DNA of 64,000 nt from Acidobacteriota bacterium (GTDB lineage Bacteria; Acidobacteriota; Terriglobia; Bryobacterales; Bryobacteraceae): positions 124,001-188,000 of the forward strand of contig JAFDVZ010000003.1 in the NCBI GenBank assembly GCA_018268715.1. Direction: 5' to 3'. The translations under genes were made by a program, and so were the position numbers. Positions within the stretch are counted from its first letter, which is position 1, and every line of letters begins with the position of its first letter. This document shows, piece by piece, positions 42,775 to 51,338 of this stretch. Below the pieces are notes generated by a model, which saw nothing but the letters and a program-made list of their open reading frames with translations, was not told where the DNA came from and searched no databases.

Positions 42775-43392
42775 ATGCAGTTCGCCGCCCTCGCCCTGTT
42801 GCCGCTCGCCTTCGCCGCCACAATTTCCGCCGAGACCCTGGACGCATTCGGCCACCAGTGGACCGTCCCCTTGGCCTACGAATGGCAAGTCTCCGGCGCC
42901 GGCAAGAATCAGGTCCTGCGGATGCTGGCCGCCCACCCCTCCATCGCGCCCCGCCGCCCCTTCCAACAGGCCATCGCCGAAACGCCTCCCTTCAGCGAAG
43001 TCACGCTCGAAGCCGACGTGAAGCGCGATGCGACCTCCCTGATCCTGGTCTACGCCTGGAAGGACGCCAATCACTTCAACTACGCGCACCTGTCGGTCGA
43101 CGCGCCCGCAAAGCAACCGGTCCACAACGGCATTTTCCACGTCTACGGCGGCGACCGCGTCCGCATCAGCAATGAGAAAGGTCCCGGCGCCCTGCCCACC
43201 CAGGCGTGGACCCACGTGAAGCTCCACTACACCGCCCGCACCGGCGAGGTTCAGGTGGAGGTGAACGGCCAGCCCTTCGAAAGCCTCCACGCCGTCGACT
43301 TGAGCCTCGGCGCCGGCCGCGTCGGCATCGGATCCTTCTTCGAAACCGCCCAATTCAAGAACGTGAAAATCACCGGAACGCCCGCCCCATGA
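42775..43392 (+). CDS. Exported lectin-like (concanavalin fold) protein
   Basis: 205 residues with signal peptide 1-19 (AATISAE). The body is all-beta: FSEVTLEADVKRDATSLILVYAWKDANHFNYAHLSVD, then WTHVKLHYTARTGEVQVEVNGQPFESLHAVDLSLGAGRVGIGSFF, the pattern of DUF1080/LamG-like sugar-binding or glycosidase-related folds. No obvious catalytic acids can be assigned. Its TGA overlaps the next ATG by four bases, so the two products are probably made together and handle one carbohydrate. Confidence 0.75.
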   Translation: MQFAALALLPLAFAATISAETLDAFGHQWTVPLAYEWQVSGAGKNQVLRMLAAHPSIAPRRPFQQAIAETPPFSEVTLEADVKRDATSLILVYAWKDANHFNYAHLSVDAPAKQPVHNGIFHVYGGDRVRISNEKGPGALPTQAWTHVKLHYTARTGEVQVEVNGQPFESLHAVDLSLGAGRVGIGSFFETAQFKNVKITGTPAP

Positions 43393-44621
43393 AACGACGA
43401 GATCTGCTCAAATCGGCGCTGATTGCGCCCGCATTCGAATCCCTCCGGCTGAAGGCCGCCGCATCGGCCCCGCCCATGAAGATCAAGCGCGTCGACACCA
43501 TCTATTGGAAGTCGCGCGAAGACGCCCCCTTCTGGCCCCACTGGACCTGGGTGCGCCTGCACACCGATTCCGGCCTCACCGCGGTCGGCGAGACCTACCC
43601 GCGCAACGCCGGCGAAGCCGCCATGATTCACCATCACGTGGCGCGCATGCTCTCCGGCCGCGACCCCCGCGACATCGAACGCATCTGGGCCGATTTCTAC
43701 CGGACGTTCGACTACCAGATCGCCGGCGGTACGGAAATGCGCGTCCTGAGCGCCATCGACCTGGCCCTGTGGGACCTGCTTGGCAAGTCGCTGAACACGC
43801 CCGTTTGGCGACTGATCGGCGGCCGTTCGAACCCGCGCGTGCGTCTCTACAACACCTGCTTCCCCCACAAGTACGACTTCAACAAGGAGCCCGAAAAGAT
43901 CATGGCCGAGATCCTGGACCGCTACGGGATCCGCGCCATCAAGGTCTGGCCCTTCGACGGCGCCGCCCAGCGCAACCAGCACCAGTTCATCACGGTCCAG
44001 GACATCGACCAGGCGCTCGCCCCGGTCCGCAAACTGCGCGACGCATTCGGCGACAAGATCGAAATCCTCATCGAGTTCCACTCCAACTGGAACCTGACCT
44101 CGGCCATCCGCATCGCCCGCGCGCTTGAACCCTACAAGCCGATGTGGCTCGAGGACATGCTGCTGCCCGGCAACTTCCCGCAATATCGCCAACTCGCCGA
44201 GGCCACCTCCCTGCCCCTGATCGCGGGCGAGCGCGTCGCCGGCCGCTACCAGTTCGGCCAGATGCTCGAATCGCGCGCGTTCAAGTACATCATGTTCGAC
44301 CTGTGCTGGTGCGGCGGCCTGAGCGAAGCGCGCAAAATCGCCGCCATGGCCGACGCCTGGCAACTCCCCGTCGCCCCGCACACCGCCGGCGGACCGCTGC
44401 TGTTCTACGCCTCGACGCACCTCACCACCGCGTCCACCAACGTGTGGATCCAGGAAAGCTGCCAGCGCTTCTACGAATCCGACTGGCCAAAGATGCTCGA
44501 CAATCCGCTGAAACCCGCCGAAGGCGGCATCGCAGCCCCGGACGCCCCCGGCTTCGGCATGGAGATCAAGCCCGAAATCTGGCGCCATCCCGCGGCCGTC
44601 GTCGAGACCACCGAGTTATAG
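43389..44621 (+). CDS. Enolase-superfamily enzyme (mandelate racemase/muconate lactonising branch)
   Basis: 410 residues with a twin-arginine-like leader (MKRRDLLKSALIAPAF). The N-terminal capping domain starts MKIKRVDTIYW. In the barrel, IRAIKVWPFDGAAQ holds the Lys-x-Trp position, IEFHSNWNL and WLEDMLLPGNF carry metal ligands, IAGERVAGRYQF the third Glu, and APHTAGGP a candidate His. It is distinct from the ManD-type protein at 26479. It probably dehydrates or epimerises an acid sugar, substrate unknown. It overlaps the lectin-like gene by four bases. Confidence 0.88.
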   Translation: MKRRDLLKSALIAPAFESLRLKAAASAPPMKIKRVDTIYWKSREDAPFWPHWTWVRLHTDSGLTAVGETYPRNAGEAAMIHHHVARMLSGRDPRDIERIWADFYRTFDYQIAGGTEMRVLSAIDLALWDLLGKSLNTPVWRLIGGRSNPRVRLYNTCFPHKYDFNKEPEKIMAEILDRYGIRAIKVWPFDGAAQRNQHQFITVQDIDQALAPVRKLRDAFGDKIEILIEFHSNWNLTSAIRIARALEPYKPMWLEDMLLPGNFPQYRQLAEATSLPLIAGERVAGRYQFGQMLESRAFKYIMFDLCWCGGLSEARKIAAMADAWQLPVAPHTAGGPLLFYASTHLTTASTNVWIQESCQRFYESDWPKMLDNPLKPAEGGIAAPDAPGFGMEIKPEIWRHPAAVVETTEL

Positions 44622-44626
44622 CGGAC

Positions 44627-47050
44627 TCACTCATCGCGCAACGCCGCGGCGGGTTCGATCCGCACCGCGCGCACCAGCGGCACGGCAGCCGCCACCGCGC
44701 CCGCCACGGCCACGCAAACCGCCGCCCCGGCCAACGACCCCGGATCGCGCCCGCTAACTCCGTATAGCAGCGATTCCATAACTCGCGCTAACACCGCATA
44801 ACTCGCCAATCCCAACAGCACGCCCGGCGCAACGGCCCACAGCGCATCCCGCCCCACCATCGACGCCACCCGGCCCGCCGTCGCCCCAATCGCCATCCGT
44901 ATGCCGATCTCCCGCGTCCTCCGCGACACCGCGAACGCCAGCATCCCGAACAGCCCGATCGACGCCAGCGCCACCGCCACGCCGGCAAACAAGCCCGACA
45001 GCGCCGCCAGCAACCGCTCCTGCCACACCGACGTCTCGATGTCCTGCTCCATCGTCCCGATCTCGGCGGGCGTCAGCCCCGGCCCGACCCCCGCCAGCAT
45101 CGCCCGCAAAGCCGCCATCACCTCGGCCGGATCCCTCCGCACCCGCACATGCAACGCCGCCCCATCGAAGTCGCCCGGCGCGACCGGAGTGTACACGGTA
45201 GGCGGCGGAACCTCCCGCATCCCGCGATACTTCGCATCGCTCACCACGCCGACAATCACCCGGTCCCCCTTCACCACCGACCCGATCGACGCCGTCCCAA
45301 TCGCCTGCCCCACCGGATCGCCATCCCCGAAAAACTGCCGCGCGAAGCTCCGGCTCACCACCACCGGCAACGGCTTCGCCTTGGCGTCAGCCTCCGTGAA
45401 GCCCCGCCCCGCCAGGATCCGCATCCCCATATTCGCGAAGTGATTCTCGCTCACCCCGTTCAGGCTCGCATTCAGCGAATCGGCGAACGCGATCCGATGC
45501 CCGTCCCGCCCGACATTCGCCTTGAACCCGATCCCCCGCATCAGCGCCCTCTGCGCGACGCTCACTTCCTCCACTCCGGGAAGCCCCCGAGCCCGCCGCA
45601 CCGCCTCCTCCACCAACGGCCCGCCCTTGCCGACCCTCAATCCCGCCGTCCAGGGATCCACCGTCATCACCACCAGCCGTTCGCGCCGGAAGCCCGGATC
45701 CTGGTCCCGTATTGCGTACATCGTACGCACCAGTGTAAAGCTCCCCGCCGCCAGCAGCGTCGCCACCGCCGCCTGAAACGCCACCAGCCCCCGGCTCACC
45801 CGCGGAGCCGTCGTCTTCAACGATTGCCGCCCCAGCAGCGCCGCCACATCGGCGCGATACAAACTCAGCGCCGGCAGCACGCTGCTCAACACCGCCGCCA
45901 GCACCGCCGCCCCGATCGCGAACCCCAGCACCCGCCCATCCGGCCGCAGTTCGATCCCCAACGGCCGCCGCGCCGGCAAAAATCCCAAAAGCCACGGCCC
46001 GCACCACCGCGCGATCGCGAATCCCAACACCCCCCCCGCCGCCGCCAACGCCCCCGCCTCCGCCAACGCCCGCCGAGCCACGCCCCACCGCGAAGCCCCC
46101 AGGCTCAGCCGGATCAGAGCATCCCGCCGGTGCGCGTCCGCGCGCGCCAGCATCAACCCGCTCACATTGCCGCACACCAGCAGAAACAGCGCCGCCACGC
46201 CACCCATCAACGCCTTCACCGCCCCGGTAAACTGCTTCCGCAGCGTCGACACGCCCAGCCCGGCCTCCGCCAGCACCGGCCGCAGCAACTGTTCCTGTTT
46301 GACGACATCGGCCCCCATGTCGCGCTGCCCCTCGTACTCCGCCGCCACCATGGCCGGATACGCCGCGCGAATCTCCGCCTCGGCCCGCTCCACCGGCACG
46401 CCCTCCCGCACCCGCATATAGATGTTGGCCGGCATCGACCGTACATCGGCGGGCTTCCCGATCCACTGCAAGTACACCGCGGGCGTCACCCACAAGTCCG
46501 TGCGATTGTCCAGATCCAGCCCATCGAACCCCTCGCGAACCACCCCCACCAACGTCAACGCCGCCCCGCGCAGCCGGATCCCCCGGCCCACCACATCGCC
46601 GCGCCCGCCAAACCACCGCAGCCAAGCCCTGTGACTCACCACCGCCACCGGAGCATCCTCCGCAGCCGCCACGCTCCCCAACTCCGCAGTCACCCCCAAA
46701 TCGCGGAAGTAGCCGGCCGAAACCATCTCCGCCCGCGCATTCACGGCGCGCCCCTCCACCACCGCCGCGCCCTCCAGCGGCTCCGTCGTGAAGACCTCGG
46801 AGAACGCCGCCGTGCGCTCGCGGATCACCCGCGCATACACCGCCGCATGCTCGTACATCGTATGCGCCGCCGACCGTTCCACCCCCAACCGCACCAACCG
46901 CTCCGGCGCGCGCACCGCCAGCGGCCGCAGCAGCAGCGCATCCACCGCCGTGAAGATCAGGACATTAGCGCCGATGCCCGCCCCCAGCAGCGCCACCGCC
47001 GTCGCGCTGAACCAAGGCGCCCGCAAAATCGAACGAAGCGCGTACCGCAT
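44627..47050 (-). CDS. ADOP-family ABC permease (duplicated MacB/FtsX permease)
   Basis: 807 residues: the acidobacterial duplicated orphan permease layout. It opens MRYALRSILRAPWFSATAVALLGAGIGANVLIF, has a first MacB core and FtsX domain (LFLLVCGNVSGLMLARADAHRRDALIRLSLGAS), then a second core and FtsX domain (IGLFGMLAFAVSRRTREIGIRMAIGA), ending VRIEPAAALRDE. A single chain thus replaces the permease dimer. ADOPs lack a neighbouring ATPase by definition and their cargo is unknown. It is divergent from an RND-type adaptor gene, 49 bases apart. Confidence 0.93.
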   Translation of the reverse strand: MRYALRSILRAPWFSATAVALLGAGIGANVLIFTAVDALLLRPLAVRAPERLVRLGVERSAAHTMYEHAAVYARVIRERTAAFSEVFTTEPLEGAAVVEGRAVNARAEMVSAGYFRDLGVTAELGSVAAAEDAPVAVVSHRAWLRWFGGRGDVVGRGIRLRGAALTLVGVVREGFDGLDLDNRTDLWVTPAVYLQWIGKPADVRSMPANIYMRVREGVPVERAEAEIRAAYPAMVAAEYEGQRDMGADVVKQEQLLRPVLAEAGLGVSTLRKQFTGAVKALMGGVAALFLLVCGNVSGLMLARADAHRRDALIRLSLGASRWGVARRALAEAGALAAAGGVLGFAIARWCGPWLLGFLPARRPLGIELRPDGRVLGFAIGAAVLAAVLSSVLPALSLYRADVAALLGRQSLKTTAPRVSRGLVAFQAAVATLLAAGSFTLVRTMYAIRDQDPGFRRERLVVMTVDPWTAGLRVGKGGPLVEEAVRRARGLPGVEEVSVAQRALMRGIGFKANVGRDGHRIAFADSLNASLNGVSENHFANMGMRILAGRGFTEADAKAKPLPVVVSRSFARQFFGDGDPVGQAIGTASIGSVVKGDRVIVGVVSDAKYRGMREVPPPTVYTPVAPGDFDGAALHVRVRRDPAEVMAALRAMLAGVGPGLTPAEIGTMEQDIETSVWQERLLAALSGLFAGVAVALASIGLFGMLAFAVSRRTREIGIRMAIGATAGRVASMVGRDALWAVAPGVLLGLASYAVLARVMESLLYGVSGRDPGSLAGAAVCVAVAGAVAAAVPLVRAVRIEPAAALRDE

Positions 47051-47099
47051 TCGACCATCCTAGCGTGCCCCAGCTTCGCTATCATCGAACGTGCACCCG

Positions 47100-48155
47100 A
47101 TGCGGATCCTTCTCCTGTTTCTCGCAGCCGCGGCCGCCCACGCCCAGAACGCCGAACTCGTCCGCGTGATCTCGAAACCCATCGAACAGACCGTGAAACT
47201 CCCCGGCGAATTCACGCCCTTCGACTCGGTGGAGCTCCGCGCCCGCGTCACGGGCTACGTGGAGCGAGTCCTGGTGGACCGCGGCGCCTTCGTCAAAAGG
47301 GGTCAGCTTCTGGTCGAACTCACCGCGCCGGAGATGAAGGCGCAAATCGCCGAAGCCCAGGCCCGCGTCAAGACCGCCGAATCGCAGCAAGCCGAAGCCG
47401 CCGCCCGCCAGGCCGCCGCCGAAAGCACCTGCGACCGTCTCAAGACCGCCGCCCAAACCCCCGGCGCCATCGCCGCCAACGAACTCGTGCAAGCGGAAAA
47501 GAACGTGGACGCCGCGAAAGCCGCCGTCGCCGCCATCGCCGAATCCATCTCCGCCGCGAAAGCCGCCGTGGCGTCCCTGCTCCAGCTCGAGGCCTACCTG
47601 AACGTTACTGCGCCCTTCAACGGCGTGGTGACGGACCGTCTGGTCTCCCCCGGAGCGTTAGCCGGCCCCACCGCCCCGCTGCTGAAGATCGACGACAACA
47701 CACGCCTTCGCCTGGTAGTGGCGGTACCCGAAGCGAACGCGGGCGCCATCGCAACCGGAGCACGCGTCCCCTTCACCGTCCCCGCCTACCCCGGCGAAAA
47801 GTTCCAAGGCGCCATCGCCCGCAACTCGCACACGGTGGACCCGAAAACCCGCACGCTCGCCGTGGAGCTCGACGTCGCGAACCCAGGCCTGCGTCTCGCC
47901 CCCGGCATGTACCCCGAAGTCGCCTGGCCGGTGCGCCGGTCTCAGCCCGCGCTGCTAGTCCCCACGACCTCGGTAGTCACCACCACGGAGCGCACCTTCG
48001 TCATCCGCGACGAAGCCGGCAAGGCCGAATGGGTGGACGTAAAGAAGGGAGTCCCGCAAGGCGACCTGATCGCCGTAATGGGCCAACTCAAGCCAGGCGA
48101 CGCCATCGTCAAGCGCGGCTCCGACGAAATCCGCCCCGGCGCCAAGCTCCGCTAA
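47100..48155 (+). CDS. Periplasmic adaptor (HlyD/RND membrane-fusion) protein
   Basis: 351 residues from ATG 47100 (MRILLLFLAAAAAHAQ; a GTG three codons earlier is also possible). Barrel-sandwich halves ELRARVTGYVERVLVDRGAFVKRGQ and LNVTAPFNGVVTDRLVSPGALAG flank an Ala-rich coiled-coil hairpin at about 75-165; then beta-barrel and membrane-proximal domains. Adaptors join an inner-membrane pump to an outer-membrane channel, but no RND pump or TolC gene follows. The divergent ADOP permease is the only transporter nearby, so they may cooperate in a MacAB-like way. Confidence 0.9.
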   Translation: MRILLLFLAAAAAHAQNAELVRVISKPIEQTVKLPGEFTPFDSVELRARVTGYVERVLVDRGAFVKRGQLLVELTAPEMKAQIAEAQARVKTAESQQAEAAARQAAAESTCDRLKTAAQTPGAIAANELVQAEKNVDAAKAAVAAIAESISAAKAAVASLLQLEAYLNVTAPFNGVVTDRLVSPGALAGPTAPLLKIDDNTRLRLVVAVPEANAGAIATGARVPFTVPAYPGEKFQGAIARNSHTVDPKTRTLAVELDVANPGLRLAPGMYPEVAWPVRRSQPALLVPTTSVVTTTERTFVIRDEAGKAEWVDVKKGVPQGDLIAVMGQLKPGDAIVKRGSDEIRPGAKLR

Positions 48156-48164
48156 CGAACGCGC

Positions 48165-48449
48165 ATGGCTCTACCCCGAATTGCGAAAGCCAGCCCACTG
48201 ACAGGCTTCGAAGTGGAATTCACCCTGGCCACCGGAGATGTGGTCCGCCGGGACCTGCGGCCCTTGCTCAACGGCCCGATCTTCGACGCCATCCGCAACG
48301 ACGAAGGGCAATTTCGCGCCCTGCGCGTCGATGGCGGCACAATCGTCTGGCCCAACGGCGCCGATCTCTGCCCGGACGTTCTCATCTGGGGCGGCCTGCC
48401 GCCTGAAGCCGCGCCCCCCAATCACTTACTCAGCGGAATCTCGAAGTAA
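48165..48449 (+). CDS. DUF2442 domain protein
   Basis: 94 residues starting nine bases after the adaptor stop. The family pattern is visible: LTGFEVEFTLATGDVVRRDLRPLL, FDAIRNDEGQFRALRVDGGTIVWPNGADLCPDVL. DUF2442 proteins are small cytosolic proteins often found with toxin-antitoxin-like or mobile genes; no function is established. Its 3' end overlaps the converging minus-strand gene by 28 bases. Confidence 0.85.
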   Translation: MALPRIAKASPLTGFEVEFTLATGDVVRRDLRPLLNGPIFDAIRNDEGQFRALRVDGGTIVWPNGADLCPDVLIWGGLPPEAAPPNHLLSGISK

Positions 48450-49009
48450 AACAATTCCTTCCCCGACCGCGCCTCACTCAACCCAGTCAGGTACAACATC
48501 CCCTCCGGATCCAACTGCGCGCTGAAGTAGAAGAACCCATGCACGGACTCCCCCGCCGGGACCATCTTCGCCGCAAACGCCAACCCGGCAATCTCCGGAC
48601 TCATCAGCGGATTCTTCTTCTTCGGCAGCGGAATCGGCGAGCCCCCGCCAACCCGCGGCCGCTTCGGCCCGGGCCCCGCCGCGAAGATATCCCGCGGCGA
48701 AATCGACTCGATATGCCGCCCGCGCCCATCGATATACTCCGACTGCAAATCCAGCCGCAGCGCCTGGTCCGAGTCATTCTGAATCACCACCAGCACCGGC
48801 ATCACGCCGCTCTTATAAGGATTCGCCTTGCCGAAGACATCGCGATTCTCCTCATCGTCGACATAGGGCACGGCGGCCACCGTCACCTTGCCCTGAACCT
48901 GTTTGGTCGCATACGAAGTCGCCGGTTTCGCGCTGAATCGCCGGTCCTTATCGCCGGCGAAGGTCGATATACTCAAGAAGATCGATAGTCCAACCAGAAC
49001 ACGCGTCAT
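48422..49009 (-). CDS. Exported protein of unknown function
   Basis: 195 residues, signal peptide 1-18 (VLVGLSIFLSISTFAG), start at ATG 49007-49009 supported by AAAGGA five bases upstream. The body is predicted beta-rich: VTVAAVPYVDDEENRDVFGKANPYKSGVMPVLVVIQNDSDQALRL resembles an Ig-like/DUF4352-like exposed domain, followed by a Pro/Lys-rich loop (PKRPRVGGGSPIPLPKKKN) and VHGFFYFSAQLDPEGMLYL. Family not recognised. Its 5' end overlaps, divergently, the only available starts of the WaaA-LpxK gene. Confidence 0.75.
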   Translation of the reverse strand: MTRVLVGLSIFLSISTFAGDKDRRFSAKPATSYATKQVQGKVTVAAVPYVDDEENRDVFGKANPYKSGVMPVLVVIQNDSDQALRLDLQSEYIDGRGRHIESISPRDIFAAGPGPKRPRVGGGSPIPLPKKKNPLMSPEIAGLAFAAKMVPAGESVHGFFYFSAQLDPEGMLYLTGLSEARSGKELFYFEIPLSK

Positions 49010-51338
49010 CTATTTCCTTTACCGGCTCCTGTTAATCGCCGCCGCGCCGCTGATCGTATTGTATTTCCTTCTACGCATACGCCGCGATCGCCGCTACGCC
49101 AGCCGCTTTCCGGAGCGTCTGGGCGCGCTGCCATTCTCTTTTGACCCGACGCCCGCCGGCGCCATCTGGTTGCACGCCGTCTCAGTCGGCGAAGTAATAT
49201 CCTCCATCCCACTGATCGCCGCGCTCCGCAACGAATACCCGAACGCGCCCCTGTTCGTCTCCTGCACGACGGTAGCCGGCCGAGCCATCGCCGAAGAGAA
49301 ACTCGCCGGCCGCATCGACGGCCTGTTCTACGCCCCCATCGACTACGTCTGGTGCGTTCGCCGAGTCCTCCGCAAGCTCCGCCCCACCCTGGTCATCGTG
49401 ATGGAGACCGAAATCTGGCCGAACCTGTGGCGCGAGGCCAAGCGTTCCGGCGCCGCGCTCGCCATCGTCAACGGCCGCATCTCCGACCGCGCCCTGCCCC
49501 GGTACCGGCCCTGGCGAGCCGTCTTCGCCGCCGTCCTCTCCCAGCCCGATCTCCTGTTGGTTCAAAGCGAAGAGGACCGCCGCCGCTACACGGAACTCGG
49601 CGCCCCGCCCACGCGCGTCGAAGCGGCCGGCAACCTGAAGTACGACTTCAACCCCGGCGAAGGCGAGATCCCGGAAGCCATCGCCGAACTCATATCGACG
49701 CTGGCGCCCCGCCATATCGTGATCGCCGCCAGCACCATGCCCGGCCTCGACGCCGAAGACATCGACGAAGACGACCTGGTCATCGCCGAATACCAGCGCC
49801 TGGCCGCCCGCCATCCCCAACTTCTGTTCATCCTCACGCCGCGCCGTCCGGAGCGGTTCGCCACCGCCGCCGCCAAACTCGCCGCAGCCCAGGTCCCGTT
49901 CATACGCCGCTCCGAGCTCCCCGCCGCGCCCCCGCTACCCTGCGTCCTGCTGCTCGATTCGATGGGCGAACTCAGCCGCCTGTTCTCCCTGGCCCAAGTC
50001 GTCTTCATGGGAGGAACCTTCCCTCGCCGGGGCGGCCACAACATCCTGGAACCGGCATTCTTCGGCAAGCCCGTCATCGCCGGCCCGCACATGGAAAACT
50101 TCACGGCCATCGCCAGCGAGTTCACCGAAGCCGGCGCCCTAATCCGCATCGACCGCCCGGCCCAGCTCTCGGAAACCATCTCCCGCCTGCTCGAAAACGA
50201 GCCCGAGCGACGGTCCGTCGGAGAGCGCGCCCGCAAGCTGGCGGCATCGAAGCGAGGCGTAACCGGTCGCCTCACCCAACGCCTGCTAGACGTCTACTTC
50301 CACACGCTCCCCCTACGCCAAGGTCCGGCCATCCTGGCCCCGCTCGCCGCGCTATGGGAGCACGAAACCGACCGCCGCCGTCAGCGCGATCAAGCCGCGG
50401 CCCGCCGCCTCCCTCAACCGGTCATCGCCATCGGAGGCGTCACCATGGGAGGAACCGGCAAGACGCCCTTCGCCGACTGGCTGGCCATCGAACTCCGCGC
50501 CCGCGGCCTCCAGCCGGCCATACTCACCAGAGGTTACCGCCGCCGCTCCTCGGTCCCCTCCATCGTGCTGGCCGCGGGCAGCAAGGCGCCGCCCGAACTC
50601 ACCGGCGACGAACCGCAGACCTACCTCCGCCACAACGCCGCGCACGTGGGCATCGGCGCGGACCGCTACGCCACCGGCCTCGAACTCGCCCGCCTCCACC
50701 CGGTGGACCTCTTCGTCCTCGACGACGCTTTCCAACACTGGCGCCTGGCCCGCGATCTCGACATTGTATTGATCGATGCGATGGACCCCTTCGGCCGCGG
50801 CGCCATCTTCCCCCGCGGGCGTCTCCGCGAGCCGCTCGAAGCCCTGGCGCGAGCCTCGGCCTTCCTGATCACCCGCGTCGAACCCGGCCTCCGCACCGAC
50901 GCCATTGAAGCGGTGCTCCGCCGTCACAACCCGCAAGCGCCCATCCTGCGCAGCCGCGTGCAGCCCCGGCGTTGGATCAACCTCGACACCGGCCGCATTC
51001 ACCACCAGCCGCCCTTTGAATCCGCGGTAGCCTTCTGCGGCCTAGCCAACCCGCGAGCCTTCTGGCGCACGCTCGCCGCGCTCGGCATCGAACCGCGCGC
51101 CCGCCAGGCGTTCGGAGACCATCACCGCTACCGACTGGTGGAAATCCAGCGTCTGGTGAAGGCCGTCCGGGCCACCGGCGCCGCCGCGCTCATCACCACG
51201 GAAAAGGACGCGGCCAACCTCAGCCGAGCCGCCCTCAGCCTGGCGGCCCCCACGCCCATCTATGCATTGGAAATCGGAATTGAAATTGAGGACCCGGCGC
51301 CGCTTTGGACGCTAATCGGCGCGCTTACTTCCCGCTGA
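48903..51338 (+). CDS. WaaA-LpxK fusion: Kdo transferase joined to lipid A 4'-kinase
   Basis: 811 residues if started at TTG 48903. Residues about 35-460 are a complete WaaA/KdtA: membrane anchor VIYFLYRLLLIAAAPLIVLYFLL, then GAIWLHAVSVGE with the catalytic Glu, METEIWPNLWREAKR and GGTFPRRGGHNILEPAFFGKPV of the GT-B C-terminal half. Residues about 470-811 are LpxK: PVIAIGGVTMGGTGKTPFADWL (P-loop near 510-518), LTRGYRR, DRYATGLEL, DDAFQHWRLARDLDIVLID and TTEKDAANL. It would add Kdo to, and phosphorylate, the lipid A precursor at the inner membrane. No ATG or GTG lies between 48903 and the anchor, so the start is unsettled. Confidence 0.93.
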   Translation: MVAYEVAGFALNRRSLSPAKVDILKKIDSPTRTRVIYFLYRLLLIAAAPLIVLYFLLRIRRDRRYASRFPERLGALPFSFDPTPAGAIWLHAVSVGEVISSIPLIAALRNEYPNAPLFVSCTTVAGRAIAEEKLAGRIDGLFYAPIDYVWCVRRVLRKLRPTLVIVMETEIWPNLWREAKRSGAALAIVNGRISDRALPRYRPWRAVFAAVLSQPDLLLVQSEEDRRRYTELGAPPTRVEAAGNLKYDFNPGEGEIPEAIAELISTLAPRHIVIAASTMPGLDAEDIDEDDLVIAEYQRLAARHPQLLFILTPRRPERFATAAAKLAAAQVPFIRRSELPAAPPLPCVLLLDSMGELSRLFSLAQVVFMGGTFPRRGGHNILEPAFFGKPVIAGPHMENFTAIASEFTEAGALIRIDRPAQLSETISRLLENEPERRSVGERARKLAASKRGVTGRLTQRLLDVYFHTLPLRQGPAILAPLAALWEHETDRRRQRDQAAARRLPQPVIAIGGVTMGGTGKTPFADWLAIELRARGLQPAILTRGYRRRSSVPSIVLAAGSKAPPELTGDEPQTYLRHNAAHVGIGADRYATGLELARLHPVDLFVLDDAFQHWRLARDLDIVLIDAMDPFGRGAIFPRGRLREPLEALARASAFLITRVEPGLRTDAIEAVLRRHNPQAPILRSRVQPRRWINLDTGRIHHQPPFESAVAFCGLANPRAFWRTLAALGIEPRARQAFGDHHRYRLVEIQRLVKAVRATGAAALITTEKDAANLSRAALSLAAPTPIYALEIGIEIEDPAPLWTLIGALTSR

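Noticed and set aside
45149-48406. 1085-codon plus-strand frame, Arg/Pro/His-rich
   Set aside because: Antisense to the ADOP permease, then out of frame with the adaptor; low-complexity artefact of GC bias.
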